From Burkholderiales bacterium (GTDB lineage: Bacteria > Pseudomonadota > Gammaproteobacteria > Burkholderiales > Burkholderiaceae_C): a stretch of DNA of 11,545 nt. The position numbers and the translations under genes were made by a program. Shown here piece after piece: positions 1 to 7,099 of the stretch. Every line of letters begins with the position of its first letter. Position 1 is the stretch's first letter. Location: NCBI GenBank assembly GCA_947474415.1, contig CANJKD010000022.1:1-11545 (forward strand), read 5' to 3'. The notes under the pieces are model-generated. The model worked only from the letters and a program-made list of their open reading frames with translations, was not told the origin of the DNA and did not search any database.

Positions 1-687
1 CTGCGGGCTGGCCGGGGGCAGGTCGCAGTACCAGTCGTAGAAGCTCATGCACACGCCGCCGATCAGGCTCAGGTAGCGGCTGCCGGCGGCATAGCTGACC
101 ATGCTCATGGCCGGGATCGGCGAGAAGCCGATGACCCGGTCCGGGCCGTGCTTCTTGATGGTGTAGACGTTGGCCGCCGCGACGATCTCGTTGACCTCGT
201 CCCAGTGCGAACGCACGAAGCCGCCGAGGCCACGCACCTGCTGGTAGTCGCGCCGCTTGGCGTCGTCCTCGACGATAGCCGCCCACGCATCCACGGGTTC
301 GTACACGAGCCGCGCCGCGCGCCAGCTCTTCAGCAAGCGGCCGCGCACCATCGGGTACTTGACGCGGTTCGCGCTGTACAGGTACCAGCTGTAGCTGGCA
401 CCGCGCGCGCAGCCGCGCGGCTCGTGGTTGGGCATGTCCCAGCGGGTGCGCGGGTAGTCGGTCTGCTGGGTTTCCCAGGTGACGATGCCGCCTTTCACGT
501 AGATCTTCCACGAGCACGAGCCGGTGCAGTTGACGCCGTGCGTGGAGCGCACGATCTTGTCGTGCGCCCAGCGGTTGCGGTAGGCGTCTTCCCAGGTGCG
601 GTCTTCACCGGTGGTGACGCCATGGTCGCCAGCGAAGGCTTCGCGGGGTTGCGAGAAGTAGCTCAGACGGTCGAGGAAATGGCTCAT
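1..687 (-). CDS. narG: Respiratory nitrate reductase alpha subunit NarG, N-terminal 229 residues (cut by window edge)
   Basis: NarG is the molybdenum-bis-MGD catalytic subunit of the membrane-bound NarGHI nitrate reductase; it reduces nitrate to nitrite on the cytoplasmic side during anaerobic respiration. An open frame of exactly 229 codons runs from the ATG at 687 to base 1 without a stop. The translation follows E. coli NarG closely: it starts [11 protein letters not shown], then carries [20 protein letters not shown] and [19 protein letters not shown]. His50, Cys54, Cys58 and Cys93 are the expected FS0 iron-sulfur ligands. The fragment ends in [14 protein letters not shown], the segment holding the molybdenum-coordinating aspartate. 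E. coli NarG has about 1247 residues, so roughly one fifth is present. GGAGA at 698-694 is a well-placed ribosome binding site, 6 nt before the start. The gene lies 47 nt after narK2, probably in one transcript; narH, narJ and narI are expected to the left, outside the window. Confidence 0.97.
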   Translation of the reverse strand, partial: MSHFLDRLSYFSQPREAFAGDHGVTTGEDRTWEDAYRNRWAHDKIVRSTHGVNCTGSCSWKIYVKGGIVTWETQQTDYPRTRWDMPNHEPRGCARGASYSWYLYSANRVKYPMVRGRLLKSWRAARLVYEPVDAWAAIVEDDAKRRDYQQVRGLGGFVRSHWDEVNEIVAAANVYTIKKHGPDRVIGFSPIPAMSMVSYAAGSRYLSLIGGVCMSFYDWYCDLPPASPQ

Positions 688-734
688 GGAGAGTCTCCGG
701 GAATCTTGGGGATGAACGCCGGTTCAGCGGCAGT

Positions 735-2390
735 TCAGGGGTTCTTCACGTACGCGTTCTTGCGCAGGTAGAACCACCAGTTCAGCACCAGGCACAGCGC
801 ATAGAACACCGCGAAGCCGTACATCGCCATCTGCGGTGTGCCGGCCTTGATCTGCGCGCCGATCACGACCGGTGCGATGAAGGCGCCATACGCGGCGATG
901 GCAGAAGTCCAGCCCAGCACCGGGCCGGCCTGCTGGCGGTCGAAGATCACGCCGATGGTTCGGAAGGTGGAACCGTTGCCGATGCCGGTGGCGAAGAACA
1001 GCAGCATGAACAGGCCGAGGAACATCGGGAAGTACTGCTCCGGCGTGGCCGAGCCATAGGCCTGCATCATCACGTAGCCGACCGCCGCCGAGGCCACCAC
1101 CATCACCGCCGAGACGACCTGCGTGACGATCGAGCCGCCCAGCTTGTCGGAGATCCAGCCGCCGATCGGGCGGGTGGCCGCGCCAATGAACGGGCCCATC
1201 CAGGCGTAGGTCAGCGCCGAGGGCGCGTGCGGGTTTTTCAGCGTGTGCTGCAGCACGCCGGCGGCATCGGGCACGTGGCTGATGCCGAAGATCACCGTGA
1301 TGGCCAGCGGCAGCGCCATCGAGAAGCCGATGAACGAGCCGAAGGTCACGATGTAGAGCGCCGTCAGCGCCCAGGTGTGCTTGTTGCGGAAGATCGCGAA
1401 CTGCTTGGCCACGCCTTCCTTCATATCGCCGAAGGCCGCCAGCTTCATCATCCCCACCGCGAGCAGAACGTCGAGCGGGATCGCCACCCACATGCTCAGC
1501 AGGCCGAGGCCGGTGGGCTTGGGCAGGTACAGCCAGAGCATGAAGATCGACGGCACGAAAGCCAGCGTGTACAGGTAGGTGATCTTCGCGAACGCGACGA
1601 GCGGGTTGCCGGTGTGGGGCGACACCGTCTTCAGGTTGCTCATGCCCCACCAGCACAGGATGGCGAGCGGCACGAGCGAGAACACCCAGGCGAAGCCGGC
1701 GTTCTGGATCCACGTTGGCGTGCCGGCAGCAATCTTGCCGAAGATCCAGCCGCTGTCTTTCACCAGCGTCAGCGGCTCGCCACCGAAGCTGCCCAGCAGG
1801 CCCATTGTCATCACGAGTGGAATGACGATCTGCATCGTCGTCACGCCGAAGTTGCCCAGGCCAGCGTTCAGCCCGAGCGCCGTGCCCTGCAGGCGCTTCG
1901 GGAAGAAGGTGCTGATGTTCGACATCGACGACGCGAAGTTGCCGCCGCCCACACCCGACCACAGCGCCATCAGCTGGAACGCCCAGAGCGGCCAGTCCTT
2001 GTGTTGCAGCACGATGCCGGTGCCGATGGCCGGCGCCAGCAGCATCGCAGTGGTCAGGAAGATGGTGTTGCGGCCACCCGCGAGGCGGATCAGGAACGAC
2101 GCGGGGATGCGCATCGTGGCGCCCGAGATGCCGGCGATGGCCGTGAGCGTGAACAGCTCGGCCTGCGTGAACGGGAAGCCCAGGTTCAGCATCTGCACCG
2201 TGATGATGCCCCACATGCCCCAGACCGCGAAGCCGCACAGCAGCGCCGGCACCGAGATCCAGAGGTTGCGGTAGGCGATCTTCTTCCCGGTGGATTCCCA
2301 AAACCTTTCGTCTTCCGGGCGCCAGTCGTTGATGTCGGCGCCGTGGTTTGGAGCGGGCATGGCAGTGCCCGCCTTGAGGGTCGTGTTCAT
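735..2390 (-). CDS. narK2: NarK2-type nitrate/nitrite transporter (551 aa)
   Basis: Major-facilitator protein of the nitrate/nitrite porter family, probably exchanging cytoplasmic nitrite for external nitrate during denitrification. A cytoplasmic N-terminal stretch of about 42 residues is followed by about twelve hydrophobic segments. Arg94 (in MRIPASFLIRLAGGR) and Arg407 (in TRPIGGWISDKLGG) match the two substrate-binding arginines of NarK. Nitrate-signature-like segments are NAGLGNFGVTTM (175-186) and AAYGAFIAP (499-507). At 551 residues it is longer than E. coli NarK (463), partly through the N-terminal extension and loops around 200-230 and 375-390. I chose the ATG at 2390 because AAGGA (2400-2396) lies 5 nt upstream; an upstream in-frame start at 2441 would overlap narK1 and lacks this support. 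It begins 25 nt after narK1 and ends 47 nt before narG, so the three are probably one operon. The antiport direction is inferred from characterised narK1-narK2 pairs. Confidence 0.93.
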   Translation of the reverse strand: MNTTLKAGTAMPAPNHGADINDWRPEDERFWESTGKKIAYRNLWISVPALLCGFAVWGMWGIITVQMLNLGFPFTQAELFTLTAIAGISGATMRIPASFLIRLAGGRNTIFLTTAMLLAPAIGTGIVLQHKDWPLWAFQLMALWSGVGGGNFASSMSNISTFFPKRLQGTALGLNAGLGNFGVTTMQIVIPLVMTMGLLGSFGGEPLTLVKDSGWIFGKIAAGTPTWIQNAGFAWVFSLVPLAILCWWGMSNLKTVSPHTGNPLVAFAKITYLYTLAFVPSIFMLWLYLPKPTGLGLLSMWVAIPLDVLLAVGMMKLAAFGDMKEGVAKQFAIFRNKHTWALTALYIVTFGSFIGFSMALPLAITVIFGISHVPDAAGVLQHTLKNPHAPSALTYAWMGPFIGAATRPIGGWISDKLGGSIVTQVVSAVMVVASAAVGYVMMQAYGSATPEQYFPMFLGLFMLLFFATGIGNGSTFRTIGVIFDRQQAGPVLGWTSAIAAYGAFIAPVVIGAQIKAGTPQMAMYGFAVFYALCLVLNWWFYLRKNAYVKNP

Positions 2391-2415
2391 GACTTTCCTT
2401 CGATGAAATTCGGCG

Positions 2416-3675
2416 TCAGTGCGCGAACGACTGCGACACAAGCGAACGCGGGCCGATGACTTCGGTGCGGCGCACTTCGGTCCAGTACATCCAGATCAGC
2501 GAGACCCAGACCACGCCGTACATCAGCATGAAGGCGCTGGAGCGCACGCCGGTGATGTCCATCAGCACACCGAACAGGATCGGCAGCACGAAGCCGCCCA
2601 GCCCGCCAGCGAGGCCGACGATGCCGCTGATGGTGCCGATGTTCTTCGGGTAGTCGTCGGCGATGTACTTGAACACCGAGGCCTTGCCGAACGCGAACGC
2701 GATGCCGAGCAGGAACATCAGGCCGGTGAAGGCGTAGACGTTCAGGCCGATGTGGAAGGTCTTTGCGCCATTGACGGTGAGCACGGTGAAATCGGTCTGC
2801 GGGTAGCTGAGCAGGAACAGGCAGATCCAGCTCACCCACATCACCCACCAGGTGACGGCATGCGCGCCGTACTTGTCGGACAGCCAGCCGCCCACCGCGC
2901 GCAACACGCCACCCGGCAGCGAGAAGCAGGCTGCCAGCAGCGCCGCTTCGCGGATGCCCAGGCCGAACTCGCCGATGTAGTACTGCACCATCCACAGGCT
3001 CAGGCCCACGTAGCCGCCGAACACGATCGAGTAGTACTGGCAGTACTTGATGACCTTCGGGTCCTTCAGCGCGCGCAACTGGTCCGAGAACTTCGTGTTG
3101 CTGGGCACCAGGTGCGCCGGGTCGCTGGCGCTGAATATCCAGAACAGCACGACCGTGCCGAGCATCACTGCGGCGTAGACCTGCGGCACCATGGTCCAGC
3201 CGAAGGCGACGACGAGCGCGGGGGCGACGAACTTGTTGACCGCCGCGCCCGAGTTGCCGGCGCCATAGACCCCCATCGCGAAGCCCTGCCGGTTCTTCGG
3301 GAACCAGCGCGCCACATACGGCGTGCCGACCGAGAACGAGCCGCCCGCCAGGCCGACGAACAGGCCGATGACGAGGAAGTGCCAGTAGGCCGTGGCGTAG
3401 CTCATCAGCCAGATGGCCGGCACGGTGGCCGCCATCAGCAACGCCATGACGATGCGGCCGCCGTACTTGTCGGTCCAGATGCCCAGCGGCACGCGAATCA
3501 GAGAGCCGGTGAGCACCGGCGTGGCCGTCAGCAACCCGAACTCGGTGGCGTTCAGGCCCAGCGTCTTCTTGATCGGAATGCCGATCACGCCGAACATCAT
3601 CCACACCATGAAGCACACGGTGAATGCCAGCGTGCTGACCAGCAGCACGCCCAGCGCCTGGCTCTTCTTGCTCAT
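2416..3675 (-). CDS. narK1: NarK1-type nitrate transporter (419 aa)
   Basis: Major-facilitator nitrate/nitrite porter of the NarK1 type, thought to be a proton-linked nitrate importer that starts nitrate respiration before nitrite builds up. It has about twelve membrane segments and starts with a short cytoplasmic tail, MSKKSQALG. Arg61 (LIRVPLGIWTDKYGGR) and Arg259 (LRAVGGWLSDKYG) are the expected nitrate-binding arginines. Nitrate signatures are GAGNSGAAVNKFVAPAL (138-154) and GLAGGLGGFVLP (354-365). Length fits the short NarK1 class. The ATG at 3675 is preferred because the N-terminus aligns with the family; its ribosome binding site is weak (GCGGA about 8 nt upstream). It is the first gene of the presumed narK1-narK2-narG transcript, preceded by a 209-bp gap with Fnr-like sites. 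In some bacteria NarK1 and NarK2 are fused in one protein; here they are separate, 25 nt apart. Confidence 0.93.
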   Translation of the reverse strand: MSKKSQALGVLLVSTLAFTVCFMVWMMFGVIGIPIKKTLGLNATEFGLLTATPVLTGSLIRVPLGIWTDKYGGRIVMALLMAATVPAIWLMSYATAYWHFLVIGLFVGLAGGSFSVGTPYVARWFPKNRQGFAMGVYGAGNSGAAVNKFVAPALVVAFGWTMVPQVYAAVMLGTVVLFWIFSASDPAHLVPSNTKFSDQLRALKDPKVIKYCQYYSIVFGGYVGLSLWMVQYYIGEFGLGIREAALLAACFSLPGGVLRAVGGWLSDKYGAHAVTWWVMWVSWICLFLLSYPQTDFTVLTVNGAKTFHIGLNVYAFTGLMFLLGIAFAFGKASVFKYIADDYPKNIGTISGIVGLAGGLGGFVLPILFGVLMDITGVRSSAFMLMYGVVWVSLIWMYWTEVRRTEVIGPRSLVSQSFAH

Positions 3676-3690
3676 GACGGAATCCGCTCG

Positions 3691-3704
3691 TTGATCATGA
3701 GCAG
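3691..3704. promoter_or_regulatory. Second Fnr-like half-palindrome next to the narK1 start
   Basis: TTGATCATGAGCAG matches the Fnr/Anr consensus (TTGAT, four bases, ATCAA) at 8 of 10 positions. It sits 16 nt upstream of the narK1 ATG. This is too close to the start for ordinary class II activation, because the transcript would begin inside the gene. If bound, it would more likely repress or modulate. It may be chance. Confidence 0.2.
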
Positions 3705-3793
3705 ACTTTAGGAATCACGACCGGCGAGCGGCATCCTTCGGCAGGCTTGCTGCGACAGGGCAGATGGACGATGCCGGGCACGCCACCATCGTT

Positions 3794-3842
3794 CGGAAGA
3801 ACTAGCCAGGGTTCAAGAAGGCCCGCGCTTGCGAAAGATCAA
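3794..3842 (-). promoter_or_regulatory. Candidate Fnr/Anr-dependent promoter of narK1-narK2-narG
   Basis: Read on the minus strand, 3842-3829 is TTGATCTTTCGCAA, matching the Fnr/Anr consensus at 8 of 10 positions with both outer TTG and CAA intact. At class II spacing (centre at -41.5) the transcript would start near 3794. The -10 position then falls on GCTAGT (3806-3801), a poor match to TATAAT, as is common for activated promoters. A leader of about 119 nt would precede narK1. A heptamer TACCCTT at 3860-3866 (plus strand) differs at one position from the NarL consensus TACYYMT. Oxygen and nitrate control is the known pattern for nar operons; the specific sites are my inference. Confidence 0.4.
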
Positions 3843-3843
3843 G

Positions 3844-3859
3844 GTCGGCACATGCCGAC
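3844..3859 (-). terminator. Possible weak terminator after the lone receiver gene
   Basis: Perfect inverted repeat GTCGGCA / TGCCGAC with a 2-base centre, 25 nt after the receiver stop codon. On the minus strand it is followed by CTTGATCTTT, which is only moderately T-rich, so termination would be inefficient. Its place between the receiver gene and the Fnr-like box fits a boundary between the regulator transcript and the narK1 transcript. Confidence 0.35.
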
Positions 3860-3884
3860 TACCCTTTGGTTCTCCGCCAGACGG

Positions 3885-4298
3885 TCACAGTGCGGAAACG
3901 CCGAGCACGCGCCGCAGGACCGCCAGCGCGCGCTCCAAGGTCAGCGGCTTGGGCCAGTATTCGTGTGCGCCGAGGCTCATCGCCTTCACGACGTCGATCG
4001 AAAACGAGTCGCCGGTGAGCAGCACGACGCGCAGGTTGCGCTGCGAGATCTGCTCGCTCAACGCGCGCACCACCTCCAGGCCGCTGATGTCGGGCAACCG
4101 CATGTCGAGCAGCAACAGATCGGGTTGCTCGGCCTGGGCCAGCCGCACGCCCTCGCGCCCGGTGAATGCCTTGAGCAACTGGATGAGCGGAAACCCGGAC
4201 AACATCGCCTCGACCAACTCCATGTTGACGGATTCGTCTTCAATGCACAGCACGGTGCCGATCAACTCGACCGGTGGGGAGTGATCGTCGGTGGTCAT
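3885..4298 (-). CDS. Stand-alone CheY-like receiver domain protein (137 aa)
   Basis: A single response-regulator receiver domain with no output domain. The acidic pocket is Glu20-Asp21, the phosphorylation site is Asp65 in LLLLDMRLPD, and the switch residues are Thr95 (VVLLTGD) and Lys117 (YWPKPLT). The fold covers almost the whole protein, with about 12 extra residues at the N-terminus. Such proteins work by binding a partner or by passing phosphate in a relay. It lies 86 nt after narL on the same strand, so it may be co-transcribed with narXL and accept phosphate from NarX or another kinase. Its output partner is unknown; the HD-GYP protein three genes upstream is one candidate, by context only. 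The ATG at 4298 lacks a clear ribosome binding site, but no better start precedes the domain. Confidence 0.85.
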   Translation of the reverse strand: MTTDDHSPPVELIGTVLCIEDESVNMELVEAMLSGFPLIQLLKAFTGREGVRLAQAEQPDLLLLDMRLPDISGLEVVRALSEQISQRNLRVVLLTGDSFSIDVVKAMSLGAHEYWPKPLTLERALAVLRRVLGVSAL

Positions 4299-4384
4299 GG
4301 CCGCACGGCGGCGAGGTTGACGGACATTCTGCCGCAGCGATTGCCCCCGCCGACGTTCAGGTCTTGGTGCGTGCCGACGGCGGC

Positions 4385-5068
4385 TCAGGCCAGCCCATGC
4401 TCTGTCGCCATCACCGCCGCATGCACGCGTGAACTCACTTCGAGCTTGCGCAGGATGTGCTGCACATGGATCTTCACCGTGGTCTCGGCGATGCCGAGCG
4501 AGCGGGCGATCTCCTTGTTGCTCTCGCCGCGCGCGATGCAGCGCAGAATGTCGTTCTCGCGCGGCGACAAGGCATCTAGCTTCGAGACGGGTGGCGCCGG
4601 CACCGCAACGGTTGCGAGTTGTGGCGCAGCCGCACCGCGAAAGGCCGCCACCAGCTTGCCGGTCATCTCTTCGCTCACCACGCTCTCGCCGCGCACGGCG
4701 CGGCGAATCGCCGCCGCCAGCGCGTCGCCCTCGATGGTCTTGAGCAGGTAGCCGCAGGCGCCGTTGCGCAGCGCGGCCGCCAGGTCGTTCTCGTCTTCGC
4801 TGACGGTCAGCACGATGACGCGGGCGCCCGCCGCGGCATCGATCAGCGCCGGCAGCGCATGGACGCCATTCACACCGGGCAAATGGTTGTCGAGCAGGAT
4901 CACGTCGGGCTGCAGCGCCTGCGCGCGGCGCTGGGCCTCGCCAGCATCGGCGGCGTCACCGACGACCTCGAACTGCGGCTCGCGCTGCAACAGCGCCGTC
5001 AGGCCACGGCGGAACAGCGTGTGGTCATCGACCACCAGGATGCGGATCTTCGGGGGTGTTGCGGTCAT
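4385..5068 (-). CDS. narL: Nitrate/nitrite response regulator NarL (227 aa)
   Basis: Two-domain LuxR/FixJ-type response regulator. The receiver domain covers about residues 7-125, with Asp14-Asp15, phospho-acceptor Asp60 (VILLDNHLPGVNG), Thr88 and Lys110. A linker rich in Ala and Pro (145-162) leads to a helix-turn-helix at about 166-222 containing LSPRENDILRCIARGESNKE and TVKIHVQHILRKL, very like E. coli NarL. The recognition helix keeps the first DNA-contacting Lys, but the following Val is Ile and the later Lys is Gln. It would bind NarL heptamers and activate nar genes when nitrate is present. I chose the ATG at 5068, 13 nt after the narX stop; a GTG at 5125 would add 19 residues overlapping narX and outside the fold. 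The neighbouring narX and nar genes make NarL much likelier than a generic LuxR-type regulator. Confidence 0.92.
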   Translation of the reverse strand: MTATPPKIRILVVDDHTLFRRGLTALLQREPQFEVVGDAADAGEAQRRAQALQPDVILLDNHLPGVNGVHALPALIDAAAGARVIVLTVSEDENDLAAALRNGACGYLLKTIEGDALAAAIRRAVRGESVVSEEMTGKLVAAFRGAAAPQLATVAVPAPPVSKLDALSPRENDILRCIARGESNKEIARSLGIAETTVKIHVQHILRKLEVSSRVHAAVMATEHGLA

Positions 5069-5081
5069 CGCGCGTTGCGGA

Positions 5082-6995
5082 TCAGGCGGCCTGCGGCTGC
5101 AGGTCCGCGCTAACGGCCGAAACACGCGGCAGCGCTGGCAGGGTCAGCACGACGGAGGTGCCGCGGCCCGGCGTGGTCAGCACATCGAGCTGAGCGCCCA
5201 ACCGCTCGGCGCGCTCGGCCATGATGCGCAGACCGACGTGGGTCTCGTCGTGCGCCCCGTTCTCGTTCGCGAAACCCTGGCCGTCGTCGCGCACCTCCAG
5301 CCGCCACTGCGGCTGCTGCTGCACGTCGAGCCACACCTGGCCGGCACCGGCGTGCTTGCGCACGTTCGACAACGCCTCCTGCACGATGTGCAGCACCTGG
5401 ATCTGGATGTCAGGCGCCAGCGGCAGGCCCTGGCCGCGCATCTGCAGCGTCGCCTTCAGCCCGGTCTGGTGCTCGAACTTGCGCAGCGTGGTGAGCAGCG
5501 CGGGCTCGATGTCTTCGCCATTGGTGCGGGTGCGGAAGTGCATCAGCAACTCACGCACATCGCCATAGCTTTCGCGCACGCCGGTGTCGATTTCGCCGAG
5601 CACGTGCTGCACCTGCTGCTCGTCGCCGCTGGCCAGCGCGTCGCGCATCAGCTGCACCTGGATCTTCAGGAACGCGAGCGACTGGGCAATGGAATCGTGC
5701 AGCTCGCGCGCCAGGAAGCTGCGCTCCTGCGACACCGCCGCTTCGAGTTCGAGCGCGTTCAGGCGCAGGTTTTCCATCGCGCTGGCGAGGTGCGCCGTGA
5801 GCGCTTCGAGCAAGGAGCGTTCGGCGTCCGAGATGTCGATCCGGGCGTGGAAGAACAGGTCGAGTTCGCCCATCAGGCGCTCGTGCAGGCGGATCGGCAC
5901 CGACACCACGGTCTCGAAGCCCGCCTGTGCGCAGTGGCCCATGCGCGCGGGCTGCATGGCGCGGATTGGAATCACGCGCGCGCCGGGCGGCGCGTTCGGC
6001 GCGCCGCAATGGCAGTCACCGGCCATCAGGCAATGCTCGGCTTCGAGCATCGCGAGCGGCAGGCCGTGCGAAGCCAGCATCAGGTAGCGCTGGTTGGTTT
6101 CGTCAGACCAGCGCAACGCCACGCCGTCGGCATGGGCGATGCGGGCGATGCTCTTGGTAAAGCCCTGCGCCAGGTCGTCGAGCGCCGTGGTTTCGGTGAC
6201 GAGTTGGGTGACCTCATACAGGCTTTCGAGCCTCTCGCGCTTTTCTTCCAGTTGCGCGGTCTTCTGCTGCACCCGGCTCTCGAGATTGCGGTACATCGAC
6301 TGCAGCTGTTCGGCCATTCCGTTGAAGCCGCCGGCCAGGGCGCCGAATTCGTCGGTGGTGTCGCACTCGACCCGCGCGCCGAGGTCGCCACCCTGGATGC
6401 GGTCGATGGCCTGCTTGAGCCAGCCCACCGGTTCCAGCACGAAGCGGTAGCCGGTGTAGACCAGCACGCCCGCGCCGCCCACGGCCAGGCCCATCATCAC
6501 CACTTGCAGCAGGTGCATCAGTGAGGTCCAGCGCGACAGGTGCGCCTCGATGCCAGCCACGAAGGTGTCGATGTGTGCGGTGAAAGCGGCGACGTCCGTG
6601 CCGAGGCTGGAGGCGGTGGCCGGTACCGCGGGGCCCGCGAGGCGTTCGCGGAAGCGTGACCAATCGCGCTCGATGACGGCGAAACGCTGCCGCACGCTGT
6701 CGTCCCAGGGCACGAACAAGGGCCGCTCGGGATTGCCTTCGCGCTGCGCTTGCAGGCTGCGCTCGAACTCGGCCACTTGTTGCGACAGGGTATTCGTCTC
6801 GCCCGTGGCCACCGACACGACCATGCGGTAGGCCTGCATGCGCATGCGCCCGGCTTCATTCACCGCCGCAGCGCCGCCTTCCAGTTGCCAGGACATCCAC
6901 AGCAAGCCGCCGATGGAGAACATCGCGAGCAGCAGGAACGGCACGCCGACCAGCGCCAGCTTGGCGCCGAGTGTCCATTGCCTGGGGGTGATCAT
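5082..6995 (-). CDS. narX: Nitrate/nitrite sensor histidine kinase NarX (637 aa)
   Basis: Membrane sensor kinase that detects nitrate/nitrite in the periplasm and phosphorylates NarL. Order: membrane segment 13-34; periplasmic sensor 36-160 with P-box NEAGRMRMQAYRM (46-58), where Arg52 aligns with the nitrate-binding arginine of E. coli NarX; second membrane segment 162-182; HAMP 180-235; coiled coil 235-265; GAF-like region 265-410 with cysteines 322, 328, 330 and 355, the cysteine cluster known in NarX/NarQ; HisKA_3 domain with His433 in ARELHDSIAQSLAFLK; ATPase domain with Asn544 (EALSNVRKHA) and DDGQGF (570-575). E. coli NarX has 598 residues. The ATG at 6995 is preferred; a TTG at 7025 would add ten residues, and neither start has a strong ribosome binding site. 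narL follows after 13 nt. NarQ is the only serious alternative, and the linked narL favours NarX. Confidence 0.92.
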   Translation of the reverse strand: MITPRQWTLGAKLALVGVPFLLLAMFSIGGLLWMSWQLEGGAAAVNEAGRMRMQAYRMVVSVATGETNTLSQQVAEFERSLQAQREGNPERPLFVPWDDSVRQRFAVIERDWSRFRERLAGPAVPATASSLGTDVAAFTAHIDTFVAGIEAHLSRWTSLMHLLQVVMMGLAVGGAGVLVYTGYRFVLEPVGWLKQAIDRIQGGDLGARVECDTTDEFGALAGGFNGMAEQLQSMYRNLESRVQQKTAQLEEKRERLESLYEVTQLVTETTALDDLAQGFTKSIARIAHADGVALRWSDETNQRYLMLASHGLPLAMLEAEHCLMAGDCHCGAPNAPPGARVIPIRAMQPARMGHCAQAGFETVVSVPIRLHERLMGELDLFFHARIDISDAERSLLEALTAHLASAMENLRLNALELEAAVSQERSFLARELHDSIAQSLAFLKIQVQLMRDALASGDEQQVQHVLGEIDTGVRESYGDVRELLMHFRTRTNGEDIEPALLTTLRKFEHQTGLKATLQMRGQGLPLAPDIQIQVLHIVQEALSNVRKHAGAGQVWLDVQQQPQWRLEVRDDGQGFANENGAHDETHVGLRIMAERAERLGAQLDVLTTPGRGTSVVLTLPALPRVSAVSADLQPQAA

Positions 6996-7045
6996 GTTCG
7001 ACGGCCTGCGGTTGGCCGCAGCCAATGCGCTGCTGCGACACGCCG

Positions 7046-7051
7046 ATTATG
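7046..7051 (-). promoter_or_regulatory. Possible -10 element upstream of narX
   Basis: On the minus strand 7051-7046 reads CATAAT, five of six matches to the sigma-70 -10 hexamer. It lies in the 104-nt gap between the HD-GYP gene and narX, and transcription would begin about 45 nt before the narX ATG. No -35 match is visible at normal spacing and no Fnr-like box is in place, so this is weak. Confidence 0.22.
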
Positions 7052-7099
7052 CGGGCCGGCCCCACCGCACTCCGACGGCGGCAGTGGCAGCAGCGGTGT

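Noticed and set aside
148..771. 207-codon open frame on the plus strand
   Set aside because: It lies antisense to narG, whose translation matches the family from its first residue to the window edge; the product is compositionally odd and matches nothing.
2419..3711. 430-codon plus-strand frame rich in His, Gln, Glu, Ala
   Set aside because: It is the antisense shadow of narK1; the composition is typical of reverse frames of GC-rich membrane-protein genes.
4764..6524. 586-codon plus-strand frame
   Set aside because: Antisense to narX and the 5' part of narL, both with complete domain motifs.
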